64,000 bases of DNA from CAIYRG01 sp964494505 (GCA_964494505.1 CAZBRO010000029.1:1-64000); one strand, 5' to 3'. Shown: positions 27,584 to 36,268, counted from the stretch's first letter. Notes: generated by a model not told the origin, from the letters alone. Numbers and translations: made by a program.

Positions 27584-28092
27584 CGACGTCTTCCCTTAGC
27601 GCGCCTTAAATAACCAAAGTGGCTCCGAACATGTCGGATCAATAAAATCAATAGGGACAGGACAATAATCAGTATGCGATCTATTTTGCTCAACATGCAA
27701 GGGCACTCATTCCGTAATTCATACTGATGACGATTATTCTCAGTCGGGAACCGGATGGTGCAAGGGATCGCCAAGCTGTTCCGCCCCAGCCGCGGCCGTC
27801 ATTGCTCGGCATTCGACGTCAACCAGCACTTCGGGATTGATCCCAGGTTGCCTGGCGTTTCCTCACTAGCTTCGAAAGCGGCCCCTTTCGCGCTGAACTG
27901 GGATCCTCCCGGCGTTCGCGAAGGCCGTGCCGCTTCGTCCGTTAGTTCGAAAGTGGCGTTTCCCCCGCAAACTCACTGGATTTCCGCAATTAAATAGCCG
28001 GCACTTGGTGCGGTACCTGGTGCCGAGCACATAGGGAGATGCGCGCGGCCGCGCTTTCTCGGTGACGATGTGTCGGTCGTGGCCGGGCGCCC
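27584..28092. other. Non-coding stretch
   Basis: About 500 bases with only short, unconvincing frames. It should hold the promoter of the minus-strand kinase pair. I see no RNA gene or repeat. Confidence 0.4.
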
Positions 28093-28236
28093 TCAATTGC
28101 CAACATTTTCTGCTCGTTCTGCGAGCCCAAAAGCTGGATCAGCATCGGCATCCATGACGATGTCGGCGATGCGTCTCGCGAAGGAAGCATTGTGGGTAGC
28201 AACCACAACCGTGCAATGATGTTCGTTTTCCGAAGG
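28093..28236 (-). pseudogene. ABC transporter ATPase C-terminal remnant
   Basis: The minus frame ending at TGA 28093-28095 reads HHCTVVVATHNASFARRIAD followed by IVMDADADPAFGLAERAENV. The VVVATH segment is the H-loop region of MacB/LolD-type exporter ATPases. An in-frame stop lies just upstream, and Walker A, signature and Walker B are all absent. It is a small leftover of a deleted gene. Confidence 0.5.
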
Positions 28237-28275
28237 TAGAAAACCGACTCAACTGAGCCATATTTCTGGTCTAGT

Positions 28276-28309
28276 GGTGGAAATGACTAACCATATCTAC
28301 CATTTCCCC
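28276..28309. repeat. Imperfect inverted repeat sharing words with the 30001 palindrome
   Basis: GGTGGAAATG at 28276-28285 faces CATTTCC at 28301-28307. The 10-base word and the CCATTTCC core also occur in the perfect palindrome at 30001-30046. This may be a diverged copy of the same element. Confidence 0.35.
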
Positions 28310-28446
28310 TACATGTGAACCCAAGCGGTTCAAACATCGAACTTTCCGGTGACAAATCAAACGAATGGTAAGCGCCATCATAGCCCACGCCGAGTCAGGC
28401 CCGGGCTAAATTTCGGATTTGAACGTGTATCGCCCGGCAGTAATCC

Positions 28447-29301
28447 TCATTCTGAAGTATGGAGCGTGTGGTGCACGTAATCAGATTGAGCCAAAGCGCT
28501 CCTGCCATTGCTCTTCGGCGGTGCACGAAGCACCGTCAATTGACCGTTATTGGTGAGCACAGACCAGAATGCGGGGCGTTCGCGGCATACTGTATCCAGA
28601 ACATCCGCAACATTGCAGTAGCATGGCTGGCGCATACCGTGGAATTCGACCAACGGGCCCACCGGGCGGAAGCGAATACCCATCGCGCCCAGCATACGGA
28701 GCAGCGTCGGTTCCATGATCGCGCACCAATGCGTGATTCCGTGCTGCACGCTCATGCGGACCAGCCCCTGAATCAGGCCGAGCCGCATCAGTGGTCCCGA
28801 ATTCTTGAGCACCGCCTGATCTTCGGGGGCAGCGCCATCGAGGATGCGGCGAAAGTGGCGAGAGATGCTGAAGCGGGATACTTCGGCGGCGGAGTGCAGC
28901 GGCAACTTCTTGAATTAGCGCCAAGCGGAATCCCCGACCACGCGGCGCAGCGCGAAACTTGCGTCTACGTCCTCGGGCAGCGGCAATATCGCCCGCACGG
29001 TTCCCAGAGCCGCATTGGCGGCGCGATACATCAGGACGCTGTGCACGGAATGGGCGTCGAAGCCGTCGGTCTCGATGCGCTCGTCGTTCTCGATGTCTTC
29101 GAGCGGGTTCTCTACGCAATAGACTTGGTAGCGTATCATCTGCGCGGCCCTGACGAGCTCGGGGGTGTCAGCGGTAAGGCTGGAAAAGTAGGCGTCGAAG
29201 CGCGTAAGCAACGAGTCGTCTCGTGGCGCGGGTTCGGACGATTGGAGCGGCGTCGGGTGCATTCGGAAATCGGCAAGCGCGTGTGGTGACTCGTTGAGCA
29301 T
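28447..29301 (-). pseudogene. PEP-CTERM/exosortase-type acyltransferase with in-frame stop
   Basis: One frame from ATG 29301 encodes a GNAT-like acyltransferase related to autoinducer synthases: VRAAQMIRYQVYCVENPLED, SVLMYRAANAALGTVRAILP, AAEVSRFSISRHFRRILDG, and GITHWCAIMEPTLLRMLG plus GPLVEFHGMRQPC near the end. This order matches the exosortase-system-associated acyltransferase family. A single TAA at 28915-28917 interrupts it between the WR and FKKLPLHSAAEV parts, in the same frame; a one-base change of CAA or GAA would create it. No exosortase or PEP-CTERM genes are nearby. Confidence 0.7.
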
Positions 29302-29518
29302 TTCTGTCCTCTATAGCGATGCCATCTGCACTAGCGGGAGCGGCGATCCGACCGCGATGCATCGGCTTTCCTGAAGAACTATAGTGAAAGAAACGGACCA
29401 TCGAGTGACAATTGCCATCCCCGTATTCGTACGTATACGGAAGGGAGTTGAGGGCCGACGTAAACGACGTTTCGGACTAGCTTGAGCATTGCGTTAACAA
29501 ATGCCCACCGCCTCTTGT

Positions 29519-29753
29519 TCAGGCTGTGTTGTCTCCCTGTGAAAACCCATGTTGGGGGATCTGCCACGGCGCCCATTCCGCCGATGTACGCTGCCCTTTC
29601 GCACGATTGCAGGGCGTGCATGAAGTCGTCAGGTTCGCAAGCAGATTTGATCCGCCCCGAGAGAGCGGGGACGATGTGGCCGCACTGCAAGTCGCTGTGC
29701 GGGCCGCAGTACGCGCACATGCCTCCTTCGCGCTCGAATAGGAGCTCACGCAA
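29519..29753 (-). pseudogene. HNH endonuclease, frameshifted
   Basis: One frame reads MCAYCGPHSDLQCGHIVP; the next frame continues SRGGSNLLANLTTSCTPCNR then AKGQRTSAEW. Together they make a full HNH/zinc-ribbon domain: CxxC, the GHIVP His, NL, and a CxxCN pair. The break falls in the GGGG run at 29667-29670 (plus strand); removing one base restores HIVPLSRGGSN. Free-standing HNH genes are common in phages and mobile elements. Confidence 0.7.
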
Positions 29754-29841
29754 ATGCCCCAGTCCGACCGAGGCAGTTGTCGGCCGTTTCCGTCAGGAGC
29801 AGAATTCACGTGCGGTATAGCGTCTGGCAGTGGACGAGCAA

Positions 29842-29964
29842 TTACGCTGAAAAGTCGATAAGACGGTTTGCTTGTATCTCCGCCTCATCGCGCGACAGCC
29901 GCTCGTTAAACGCGTGCTCTCAAACCCGTATGAAATCGTCAATTTCCTCGGGTGTGATTTTCAT
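29842..29964 (-). pseudogene. Small conserved-type ORF with internal stop
   Basis: From ATG 29964 the frame reads MKITPEEIDDFIRV, then TGA (29920-29922), then EHAFNERLSRDEAEIQANRL and a final stop at 29842. The pattern (short helix, RxW-like position, SxDEAxxQANRL) recalls a widespread family of about 40-residue proteins often found beside plasmid genes. The stop would be a Trp (TGG) to TGA change. No function is known to me. Confidence 0.4.
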
Positions 29965-30000
29965 ACGCGCTTGAGATGATAAAGGTCTCCACTAAGGCGC

Positions 30001-30046
30001 GATAGCGGTGGAAATGGCAGAGATGTCTGCCATTTCCACCGCTATC
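30001..30046. repeat. Perfect 21-bp inverted repeat with 4-base loop, upstream of the ParB gene
   Basis: GATAGCGGTGGAAATGGCAG plus A (30001-30021) is exactly complementary to 30026-30046, with GATG between. The perfect pairing over 42 bases is far above chance. It lies 127 bases upstream of the ParB-family start. It could be a partition centromere, an operator, or a hairpin from a lost element. There is no T-run, so an ordinary terminator is less likely. Confidence 0.85.
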
Positions 30047-30172
30047 CGGGGCCTGAATCTCACGCGACCATAGTCGCGGACCCTGTTCCTTTCGGTCCGC
30101 AAGAGGCGTCCCGCGTGCAGTAGCGCGTTCGGATGTCATCGCCCGTTATCCAACCAAATCAGGAGAAACCAG

Positions 30173-30910
30173 ATGAGCAACGCGCTCAGAATGATTCCGC
30201 TTTGCCAATTGAAGCGGTGCAAGAACAATGTCCGGAAGACCGACAGGTCTTCCGACATCGAACAGCTGGCCGCCAGTATCGAGGCGAACGGCGTACTCGA
30301 AAACCTTATCGTCCGTCGCCTCGACAGTAAGGATACTGAGGGCCCTGACCTCTACGAGGTCGTCGCCGGCGAACGCCGCCGTACGGCATTGAAGCTGCTA
30401 GCGAGACGCAAGAAGATTCCCGCCGATCACCGCGTTCCCTGCCTCGTTCTCAAAGGGGATGCTCAGGTGACAGAAGTGTCCCTTGCCGAGAACATCGTCC
30501 GGGCTCCGTTGCATCCTGCCGACCAGTTTGAGGCGTTCCTGAATCTCCAAAAAGACGGCCTCCCCGTTGAGGACATTGCGGCCCGTTTTGGACTTTCGTC
30601 CAATGTCGTGCTGCAACGTTTGAAATTGGCCGCTGTCTCGCCGCGGCTGATGGCAGTGTATCGCTCCGGAGAGATGAGCCTCGAACAGCTCATGTCCTTC
30701 ACGATCTCCGACGATCATGGCGCGCAAGAAGCGGTTTGGTTCGAACGCCCGTTCTCTGACCTCTCATCCCAGGATATCCGAAATACACTTACCGCTATCA
30801 GGCCGAAGCCATTGCCCCCATTCAAAACAAGGTCGGCGCCTTCCTGGCCGACCGCCGGCTGTATCGCTTCTTTGTGCAATCGGAACGCCCGCTGCGCTTT
30901 CGGCAGCTGA
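30173..30910 (+). pseudogene. ParB/RepB-family partition protein, 3' end replaced
   Basis: Starts at ATG 30173 behind GGAGAAAC. The N-terminal ParB nuclease-like domain has NVRKTDRSSDIEQLAASIEA, YEVVAGERRRTALKLLA and VSLAENIVRAPLHPADQFEA; the helix-turn-helix is VEDIAARFGLSSNVVLQRLK. Homology ends near SSQDIRNTLTAI (about 30790). The last 35-40 residues are Arg/Pro/Cys-rich because the frame runs through the following ATPase fragment. Such DNA-binding proteins segregate plasmids or regulate integrative elements. A DNA-binding product may still be made. Confidence 0.7.
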
Positions 30911-31394
30911 TGGACGAAGGCAAGATTCTCGTCGTCAATCTCGCCAAGGGTCAGATCGGCGCCGACAGTGCCGCGCTTGCGGGCGGCTGATCGTCACCTT
31001 GCTATCGCTCGCCGCATTCACGCGTGCGTCGCAGGTGGAGAGCGAGCGGCGGCCATTTCATGTCTACGCCGATGAATTCCAGTCCTTTACGACGCTCGCC
31101 GTCGCCAATATGGCGGCGGAGCTGCGCAAATACGCGATTGGGTTGGTGTTCTCGCACCAATACCTACACCAACTGGATCCCCCAGTACGGCACGCGGTAC
31201 TCGGCAATGCGGGCACGCTTATCTCTTTCCGATTGGGTGCTGAGGATGCGGCCTATGTTTCCCGCGAGTTTGAACAGCTGTTCTCGGCAGAAGACCTCAT
31301 TCGTCTGCCGAATTACCGAATCTACCTGCGGCTGATGATCGACGGAGAGCCGTCAAAGCCCTTCAGCGCGACAACGTTACCGATCGGAGCGTGA
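30772..31394 (+). pseudogene. Second coupling-type (TraG/TraD-like) ATPase fragment, frameshifted
   Basis: In one frame from about 30772: YPKYTYRYQAEAIAPIQNKV, GAFLADRRLYRFFVQSERPL and MDEGKILVVNLAKGQIGADS. In another frame after about 30985: LIVTLLSLAAFTRASQVESE, HVYADEFQSFTTLAVANMAA and YAIGLVFSHQYLHQLDPPVR. A one-base change near 30978-30985 separates the two, where an intact protein would read ALLGGLIVTLL or similar. The Walker B region (VYADEFQSF) is present and Walker A is missing. It is a different family member from the fragment at 22710. Confidence 0.7.
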
Positions 31395-32133
31395 TTTTTG
31401 AGAGCCTCCCAAACGAAAAGGAGACCCGGACAAGGGGGTTGCCGGGTCTCCGAACGGGAGCGGCGTCCCGGGGGCCGGCTGGATTCCGGAGGGCAACCGC
31501 TCAAGAAAATTATACCCGCGTGGAGCTTACGTAGAACTGTCCCTCTTATGACGAAGAACATGTATTGGCGATTCCCAATAAGATGCCAATCAATGTGCAA
31601 TGTCGCGCGTATCGGAGGCGCCTTCGTCCGCAACCCCGCTCCGGCCACACGCCTAACGGGGTTACTTTTGCTAATTCCCGAATGCATCGTGGTACAGTGT
31701 CTCGGCTTGCGGATGAGGCGAAGATCGGTGGGAAACGCGCCCAGGCCAGAACTCCATGTCAGTGGCCCAAAAGATTCATCGCGCACGCACAGGAAGCCAT
31801 CTTGGACGGGGCGGGTATTCACCCGCAACGGGGCTCACGAACTGCACTATCGCGCGCTATCCAACCAAACCCGCTTCAGATCGCCTGTCCCAGGAGGACG
31901 AAAATCGTATTTTTGCGTTGGCCGAGCGCTGCCTCCGGAGAGCGGACCGGAGGGCCGCAGTACCTTGCGTTCGAGCTTCTGTCCGCTGGCTTCCAAGTCT
32001 CCGGAAAGGTCCTCTCGGGGGGGTGGATATTGGCTCAGCCTCATCGGTTTGATAAACGTGACGAAGAAGCAGAAACGTGACATCCGTGCCTATACCGTGC
32101 CTAAGAGGTAAGGAAAGAGCAAAAAACCCTTGA
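31395..32133. other. Non-coding right flank of the accessory block
   Basis: About 740 bases between the broken ATPase and the tRNA. It has a perfect 10-bp inverted repeat, GGAGACCCGG at 31420-31429 with CCGGGTCTCC at 31442-31451. The frames present have no family resemblance. No integrase gene or tRNA 3'-end repeat is seen. Confidence 0.45.
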
Positions 32134-32210
32134 GACCCCGTAGCTCAGCAGGATAGAGCGGCAGATTCCTAATCTGTAGGTCGCACGTTCGAATCGTGTC
32201 GGGGTCGCCA
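32134..32210 (+). tRNA. tRNA-Arg(CCU)
   Basis: A full 77-base cloverleaf with encoded CCA. The acceptor stem GACCCCG pairs with CGGGGTC, the D-stem is GCTC/GAGC, the anticodon stem GCAGA/TCTGT carries loop TTCCTAA (anticodon CCT), and the T-arm is GCACG-TTCGAAT-CGTGT. The first 37 bases recur in mutated form at 9726-9762, so this gene is the likely attachment site of the block to its left. Confidence 0.97.
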
Positions 32211-32259
32211 TTATCGCGGCGGGATGCTCGCGCCGGCTGAATGGGATAGCGCGGTACGT

Positions 32260-32862
32260 TCAATCGAGATCGATCGGTTTATGGCTGTTGTTCTCGATCT
32301 GGTTAAACCCCGACGCCAGTTTGCCCTCGGCATTGCGCGTGGGGTTTGCCAGGATTGTCAGTCCCGGTTTCACGTCGCCCAGGGATTGCGGCTGGTGGGT
32401 GAAGCGGATAGGGATATCGTTGGTCAGCTCGGCTTCGATTTTGCCGGCGCCCTTCTGCAGATTCACCGCGACCTTGATGCCGTTGGCGGTAGGCGTCGCG
32501 GCCGTCACCACGCCCAGATAGCGCATGCCGGCAGGATTATCGCGAAGCGGCTGCTTGCCCGGCGCACCGGCGCCATGGGGAAAGGGTTGCGTATCCACCT
32601 GAGTAGGTTTGTCCATGACTTCGCTGAAGGCGATGGAATCTCCAACCTTGATAGTCTTCACGTCCAGCGGCTGGTCCGAGACGATTCGGCCCTGCTCGGC
32701 GAGATCGAATGTCACGGTTTGACCGTCCTTGTTCATGACCGTGACGGTGCGGCCTTCCACCTTCGTGATGGGGCCATAAACATGCACCCGCGCGTTTTGC
32801 GCCTGCGTCGCGGCCGTGAACGACAGACACAGTGCGGTGGCGATAAGCAACCTGTTCAACAC
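32260..32862 (-). CDS. Exported protein of unknown function
   Basis: 200 aa from GTG 32862, seven bases after GGAGGG. A signal peptide (LNRLLIATALCLSFTAATQA) precedes a beta-rich mature part with VYGPITKVEGRTVTVMNKDG, which resembles OB-like or DUF5666-type repeats, and a second half (VVTAATPTANGIKVAVNLQK). Probably periplasmic. I do not recognise a specific function. It is the first gene to the right of the tRNA. Confidence 0.7.
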   Translation of the reverse strand: MLNRLLIATALCLSFTAATQAQNARVHVYGPITKVEGRTVTVMNKDGQTVTFDLAEQGRIVSDQPLDVKTIKVGDSIAFSEVMDKPTQVDTQPFPHGAGAPGKQPLRDNPAGMRYLGVVTAATPTANGIKVAVNLQKGAGKIEAELTNDIPIRFTHQPQSLGDVKPGLTILANPTRNAEGKLASGFNQIENNSHKPIDLD

Positions 32863-33199
32863 GGGCAATCCCTCCGTTTCAATCGGGCGCAAACCTAAAG
32901 AAAGGGCGAATTCGCTTCAAGACGCATGCCGTTGCCGGGCCGATAATCCACAATCCCAAGAAACAGGTGCAGCGTGGCACCCTGGTTTATGCCGGATTGT
33001 GGAAAAACGTTCCGTACCCAGCTCTTTTCGCCGGCCGCCCGAGTCACGCCTGCGCCTCTGTCCGCTGGCCGGCAAGCCCTGCGGGCAGACTCATCCCGTC
33101 AGCGGCTTTAACACCTGCGGAGGAGAGTGGTCCCTAAGCCATCACCTTCAGGCGATACGGCTTCGGAACCACTCCGGCCTCCCGGTCAACGCGGCGGGC
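32863..33199. other. Intergenic region with a long imperfect hairpin
   Basis: No gene seen. TCCACAATCC (32947-32956) pairs perfectly with GGATTGTGGA (32994-33003), and the interior AAACAGGTGC faces GCACCCTGGTTT, giving a nearly continuous 57-base hairpin. It lies between two minus-strand genes and could be a terminator, an untranslated-region structure or a small repeat element. Confidence 0.4.
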
Positions 33200-34123
33200 T
33201 TACGCCTCTGCGCGTGTGTACTGGTTGAACCATTCAATGGTGCGCGTCCATGCCTGCTGGGCCGCGACCTTGTTGTAGCGTTCCGGCGTGGCGTCATTGA
33301 AGAAGCCATGAACGGAATTCGGATAGATGTGGCCTTCGTAGCGGATGTTGTTCTTCTTCAGCTCCGCTTCCTGGGCCGGATATCCCCCCGCCAGCATCTT
33401 ATCGAGCCCACCGTGATGGATGAGGATGGCCGCCTTGATTTTGGGCACGTCCTCCGGCTTGGGCGGGCCGCCATAAAACGGAGCGGCGGCTCCCAGATCC
33501 GCGCCCATCAGAACGGACAAGGTATTGGCCATTCCGCCGCCAAAGCAAAAGCCGGTCGCAGCGATTTTCCCGGTGCAGTCCGGACGCGCCTTCAGCCAGC
33601 GCGCGGCGGCGAGGAAATCCTGGGTCCTCTTGGCGCCGTCGAGCTTACCGAAGAGCTGGCCGCCCCTGTAATCGTCGCCCGGATAACCGCCGACCGACGA
33701 AAGTGCGTCCGGCGCAAATGCCATGAAGTTCTCCAGGGCAAAGCGGCGTGCAACGTCTTCCGTGTGCGGATTCAGTCCCCGGTTCTCGTGGACGATGATA
33801 ACGCCCGGCAGTTTCGATGGGGTCTCCTCGCGTGAGCTGGCGCTGTCCGGCCGCACGAGATAGCCCCGAATGTACCCATTGCCATTTGGCGAGGGCACGG
33901 TCTCATAACTCGCCTTGATCCGCTCGTCGGTCTTGGAAACCTGCTGCCCCAGCGCGTAGTTCGGCATCAACGCATCGATAATCGCGGTGGCTGTGAGACC
34001 GGCGACGGCGAAACGCTTCACCCCTTCGCCGAATGCCCGACGGCTGATCTCGCCATGAATAAACTGCGAATACAGTTCTACCGCTTCCGCGGGAATTTTC
34101 TTACGTTCCGTCCCTTGTTCCAT
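33200..34123 (-). CDS. Dienelactone hydrolase family protein
   Basis: 307 aa from ATG 34123, after GAGGGAG. An N-terminal helical region of about 60 residues has a possible TAT-like or anchor segment (KRFAVAGLTATAIIDALMPN). The alpha/beta hydrolase domain has VIIVHENRGLNPHTEDVARR and the DLH nucleophile elbow GFCFGGG (Cys), the Asp in HHGGLDKM and the His in NSVHGFFND. Likely hydrolyses a lactone or ester outside the cytoplasm; the substrate is unknown. Confidence 0.88.
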   Translation of the reverse strand: MEQGTERKKIPAEAVELYSQFIHGEISRRAFGEGVKRFAVAGLTATAIIDALMPNYALGQQVSKTDERIKASYETVPSPNGNGYIRGYLVRPDSASSREETPSKLPGVIIVHENRGLNPHTEDVARRFALENFMAFAPDALSSVGGYPGDDYRGGQLFGKLDGAKRTQDFLAAARWLKARPDCTGKIAATGFCFGGGMANTLSVLMGADLGAAAPFYGGPPKPEDVPKIKAAILIHHGGLDKMLAGGYPAQEAELKKNNIRYEGHIYPNSVHGFFNDATPERYNKVAAQQAWTRTIEWFNQYTRAEA

Positions 34124-34235
34124 AGTTGGCTCCCTCTTGTGCCCGGGCCACCATACCACCGCTCGCGCGACTTCTGAAGCCTGTAACGGCTTGGGGACTC
34201 GATGGCATAAACCCGCGCCCTTCGAACCGGCATCG

Positions 34236-35342
34236 CTAGTTCTTGACGTATTTCGTCACGCCTCTGAGGTTGGCTTCCGCCGTGAAGATGTTGCCCGCGG
34301 CATCGACCGCGATCCCCTCCCCCATGGCGCCTTCGGGGGCATCGGTCTTGTGCGGCGGAATGAATGTCGTGACCTTGCCGTCCTTCAAATTCCCGATGCG
34401 GATGCCCCGAAGCCAGCCCGGATGAACCCGCGGCGCGGATTCCGAATCCGCCACGTAGATATTATCGTTCGGATCGATCGCGAGCCCGCTCGCGCGGCTG
34501 AACTCGTGGAATTCGCCGATATATTTCCCGTCCTTCGTCAGGATCTGGATGCGGTGATTGTGGCGGTCGGCGACGATCAGCCGGCCCTTCGAATCGAACT
34601 CGATTCCGTGCGGCGTGCGGAATTCGCCCGGCCCGGTGCCGGTCTTCCCGATGATGCGCAGGAGCTTGCCATTCTTGTCGAACACCGAGATGCGCCCGAC
34701 AAGATTGGGGTCCTCGACGTCGGTGTGACTCTCGGCGATGTAGACGTCGCCATTGGCGGGATCGGTGACCACGTCGGTCGGCTCGGTCAGGGCTTGCGGC
34801 GGATTTCCCTTCACACCCGGTTTGCCGATCGTCATCAGCACCTTGCCTTCGGGGCTGAACTTGAAGACGACGCTGCCCTTTTTGTCGGCGCCTGGATATT
34901 TCTTGAGATCGTCGGCGCTCGGCATGCGCGCGTCGGTCACCCAGACGTTTCCGTCCTTGTCGACATGGATGCCATGGGGCCAGGCGAACATGCCGCCGCC
35001 GAAGCTCCGGATCTCCTTGCCGTTCTCGTCGAAATGGTGGATCGGGTTTGCCTTGGTGTCGAGACAGCCCGGAACGGTCCCAGGCGAGCACCGGTCGGTC
35101 GCCCACACCGTCTTGCCATCCTTGTCGATGGCTACGCCGTTGGAGCCGCCCCAGGCCCGTTTCTCCGTCGTGAACTGCGCCCAGTCGCGAATGACGCGAT
35201 AAGGATCGGCGCCGCTGTTGACCGGCGGAACGCCCCTCGTCTCAGCCGTGCCCGACGGCTCGGCAGCCTGGGCTCCGCCCGCGGCCATCCACACGACAAT
35301 CGCCGCGGTAAACGAACATCTCGCGAAAGCTGACAGCGACAT
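34236..35342 (-). CDS. Exported NHL-repeat beta-propeller protein
   Basis: 368 aa from ATG 35342, behind AGGAG. A signal peptide ends near AAGGAQAAEP. Repeated NHL-type blades follow: WPHGIHVDKDGNVWVTDAR, TPHGIEFDSKGRLIVADRHN and GLAIDPNDNIYVADSES. Families with this layout include peptidyl-alpha-hydroxyglycine amidating lyase-like and 6-bladed propeller proteins. Catalytic residues cannot be assigned with confidence; a binding role is equally possible. Confidence 0.82.
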   Translation of the reverse strand: MSLSAFARCSFTAAIVVWMAAGGAQAAEPSGTAETRGVPPVNSGADPYRVIRDWAQFTTEKRAWGGSNGVAIDKDGKTVWATDRCSPGTVPGCLDTKANPIHHFDENGKEIRSFGGGMFAWPHGIHVDKDGNVWVTDARMPSADDLKKYPGADKKGSVVFKFSPEGKVLMTIGKPGVKGNPPQALTEPTDVVTDPANGDVYIAESHTDVEDPNLVGRISVFDKNGKLLRIIGKTGTGPGEFRTPHGIEFDSKGRLIVADRHNHRIQILTKDGKYIGEFHEFSRASGLAIDPNDNIYVADSESAPRVHPGWLRGIRIGNLKDGKVTTFIPPHKTDAPEGAMGEGIAVDAAGNIFTAEANLRGVTKYVKN

Positions 35343-35620
35343 CGAAAGACGCTCCTTTGGTTGAGGCTCGCTTTGCCCACTTGTGACGTGAGGGACCGCA
35401 GGGCTCACGGACCCCAAAACTACCACATCGACAACGAAGGACCAGTGCAGCGTCACTGTTGGGCGGGGTTGAAGCAACCGCGGGCGTCTCTTTTTTGGCA
35501 GCCCGATTTCATGCGCGATGGACTTTTCGGGCCGATCCGTCAATGCTTGGGCGTGGACACAGCGCTCTGTCCGCCCTTTCGACAAGGGTTGTAAATGCGC
35601 GAAATGGCAGGAGGCCCCTC

Positions 35621-36082
35621 ATGAATTCCAAACGCGCGTGGTTTATCGGCACCGCTCTATCGAGCCTGTCCGTTCTGATGCAGCCGGCACAAAGCGCACA
35701 GGACGCGGCGGCCCAAAAACACAAGCCTGTCGTAATTACCCGGCTCTATACGGGCCCCGACGGACAGACGCACGCCGAAGAAATCGAGGCCAAGTTCGCT
35801 CCGGGCGGCGGCAACGACGTCTACAAGCTGATGGCGAATTCCGGCGCCGAGCTTCATCGTGCGCCTCCCGGCCGGGTCGCGGACTGGCACACCGCCCCAC
35901 GCCGCCAATATGTGATGACGATCAGCGGCCACGGTGAGATCGAGTTGATGGGCGGAAAGAAGATCGAAGTCGGGCCCGGCAGCATCGAATTGGCCGAGGA
36001 TCTAACCGGCAAGGGCCACATCACCCGAACCGTCGGCAACGAAGATCGCGTGACCATTCAGATCCCGCTTTCCGAACATTAG
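35621..36082 (+). CDS. Exported cupin-domain protein
   Basis: 153 aa from ATG 35621 after CAGGAGG. A signal peptide (RAWFIGTALSSLSVLMQPAQ) is followed by one beta-barrel with WHTAPRRQYVMTISGHGEIE and VGPGSIELAEDLTGKGHITR, a cupin-type pair with fewer His ligands than usual. Periplasmic location is inferred. It is followed by a hairpin at 36091-36120. Confidence 0.7.
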   Translation: MNSKRAWFIGTALSSLSVLMQPAQSAQDAAAQKHKPVVITRLYTGPDGQTHAEEIEAKFAPGGGNDVYKLMANSGAELHRAPPGRVADWHTAPRRQYVMTISGHGEIELMGGKKIEVGPGSIELAEDLTGKGHITRTVGNEDRVTIQIPLSEH

Positions 36083-36090
36083 GAGTTAAG

Positions 36091-36120
36091 GGCCGGATCG
36101 AGTTTGCGGCTCGATCCGCC
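36091..36120 (+). terminator. Hairpin after the cupin gene
   Basis: CGGATCGAG (36094-36102) pairs with CTCGATCCG (36110-36118) around TTTGCGG, starting 12 bases after the stop codon. No T-run follows, so termination strength is uncertain. Confidence 0.5.
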
Positions 36121-36268
36121 CCTCGCCCGGCGCCGGCTCGCATTGGCCTCGGCTTGGGCAGCAAATGTCGCGAAAAATCGAATTCGCTGCCGCTTTGTTT
36201 TTGTCATTCCCTCGCGCCCGAAAAGAGTCTCTTATTCGAGCGTTCTCACGGACGCACCGGACGATGCG

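Noticed and set aside
29421..29440. 20-base imperfect palindrome (CCGTATTCGTACGTATACGG), considered as a lux-type box near the autoinducer-related acyltransferase
   Set aside because: Two mismatches, no regulator gene nearby, and the acyltransferase is broken; it does not fit known lux boxes well.
31398..32111. 237-residue open frame between the broken ATPase and the tRNA
   Set aside because: Arg/Pro/Ser-rich without any recognisable family pattern; other frames overlap it equally well.
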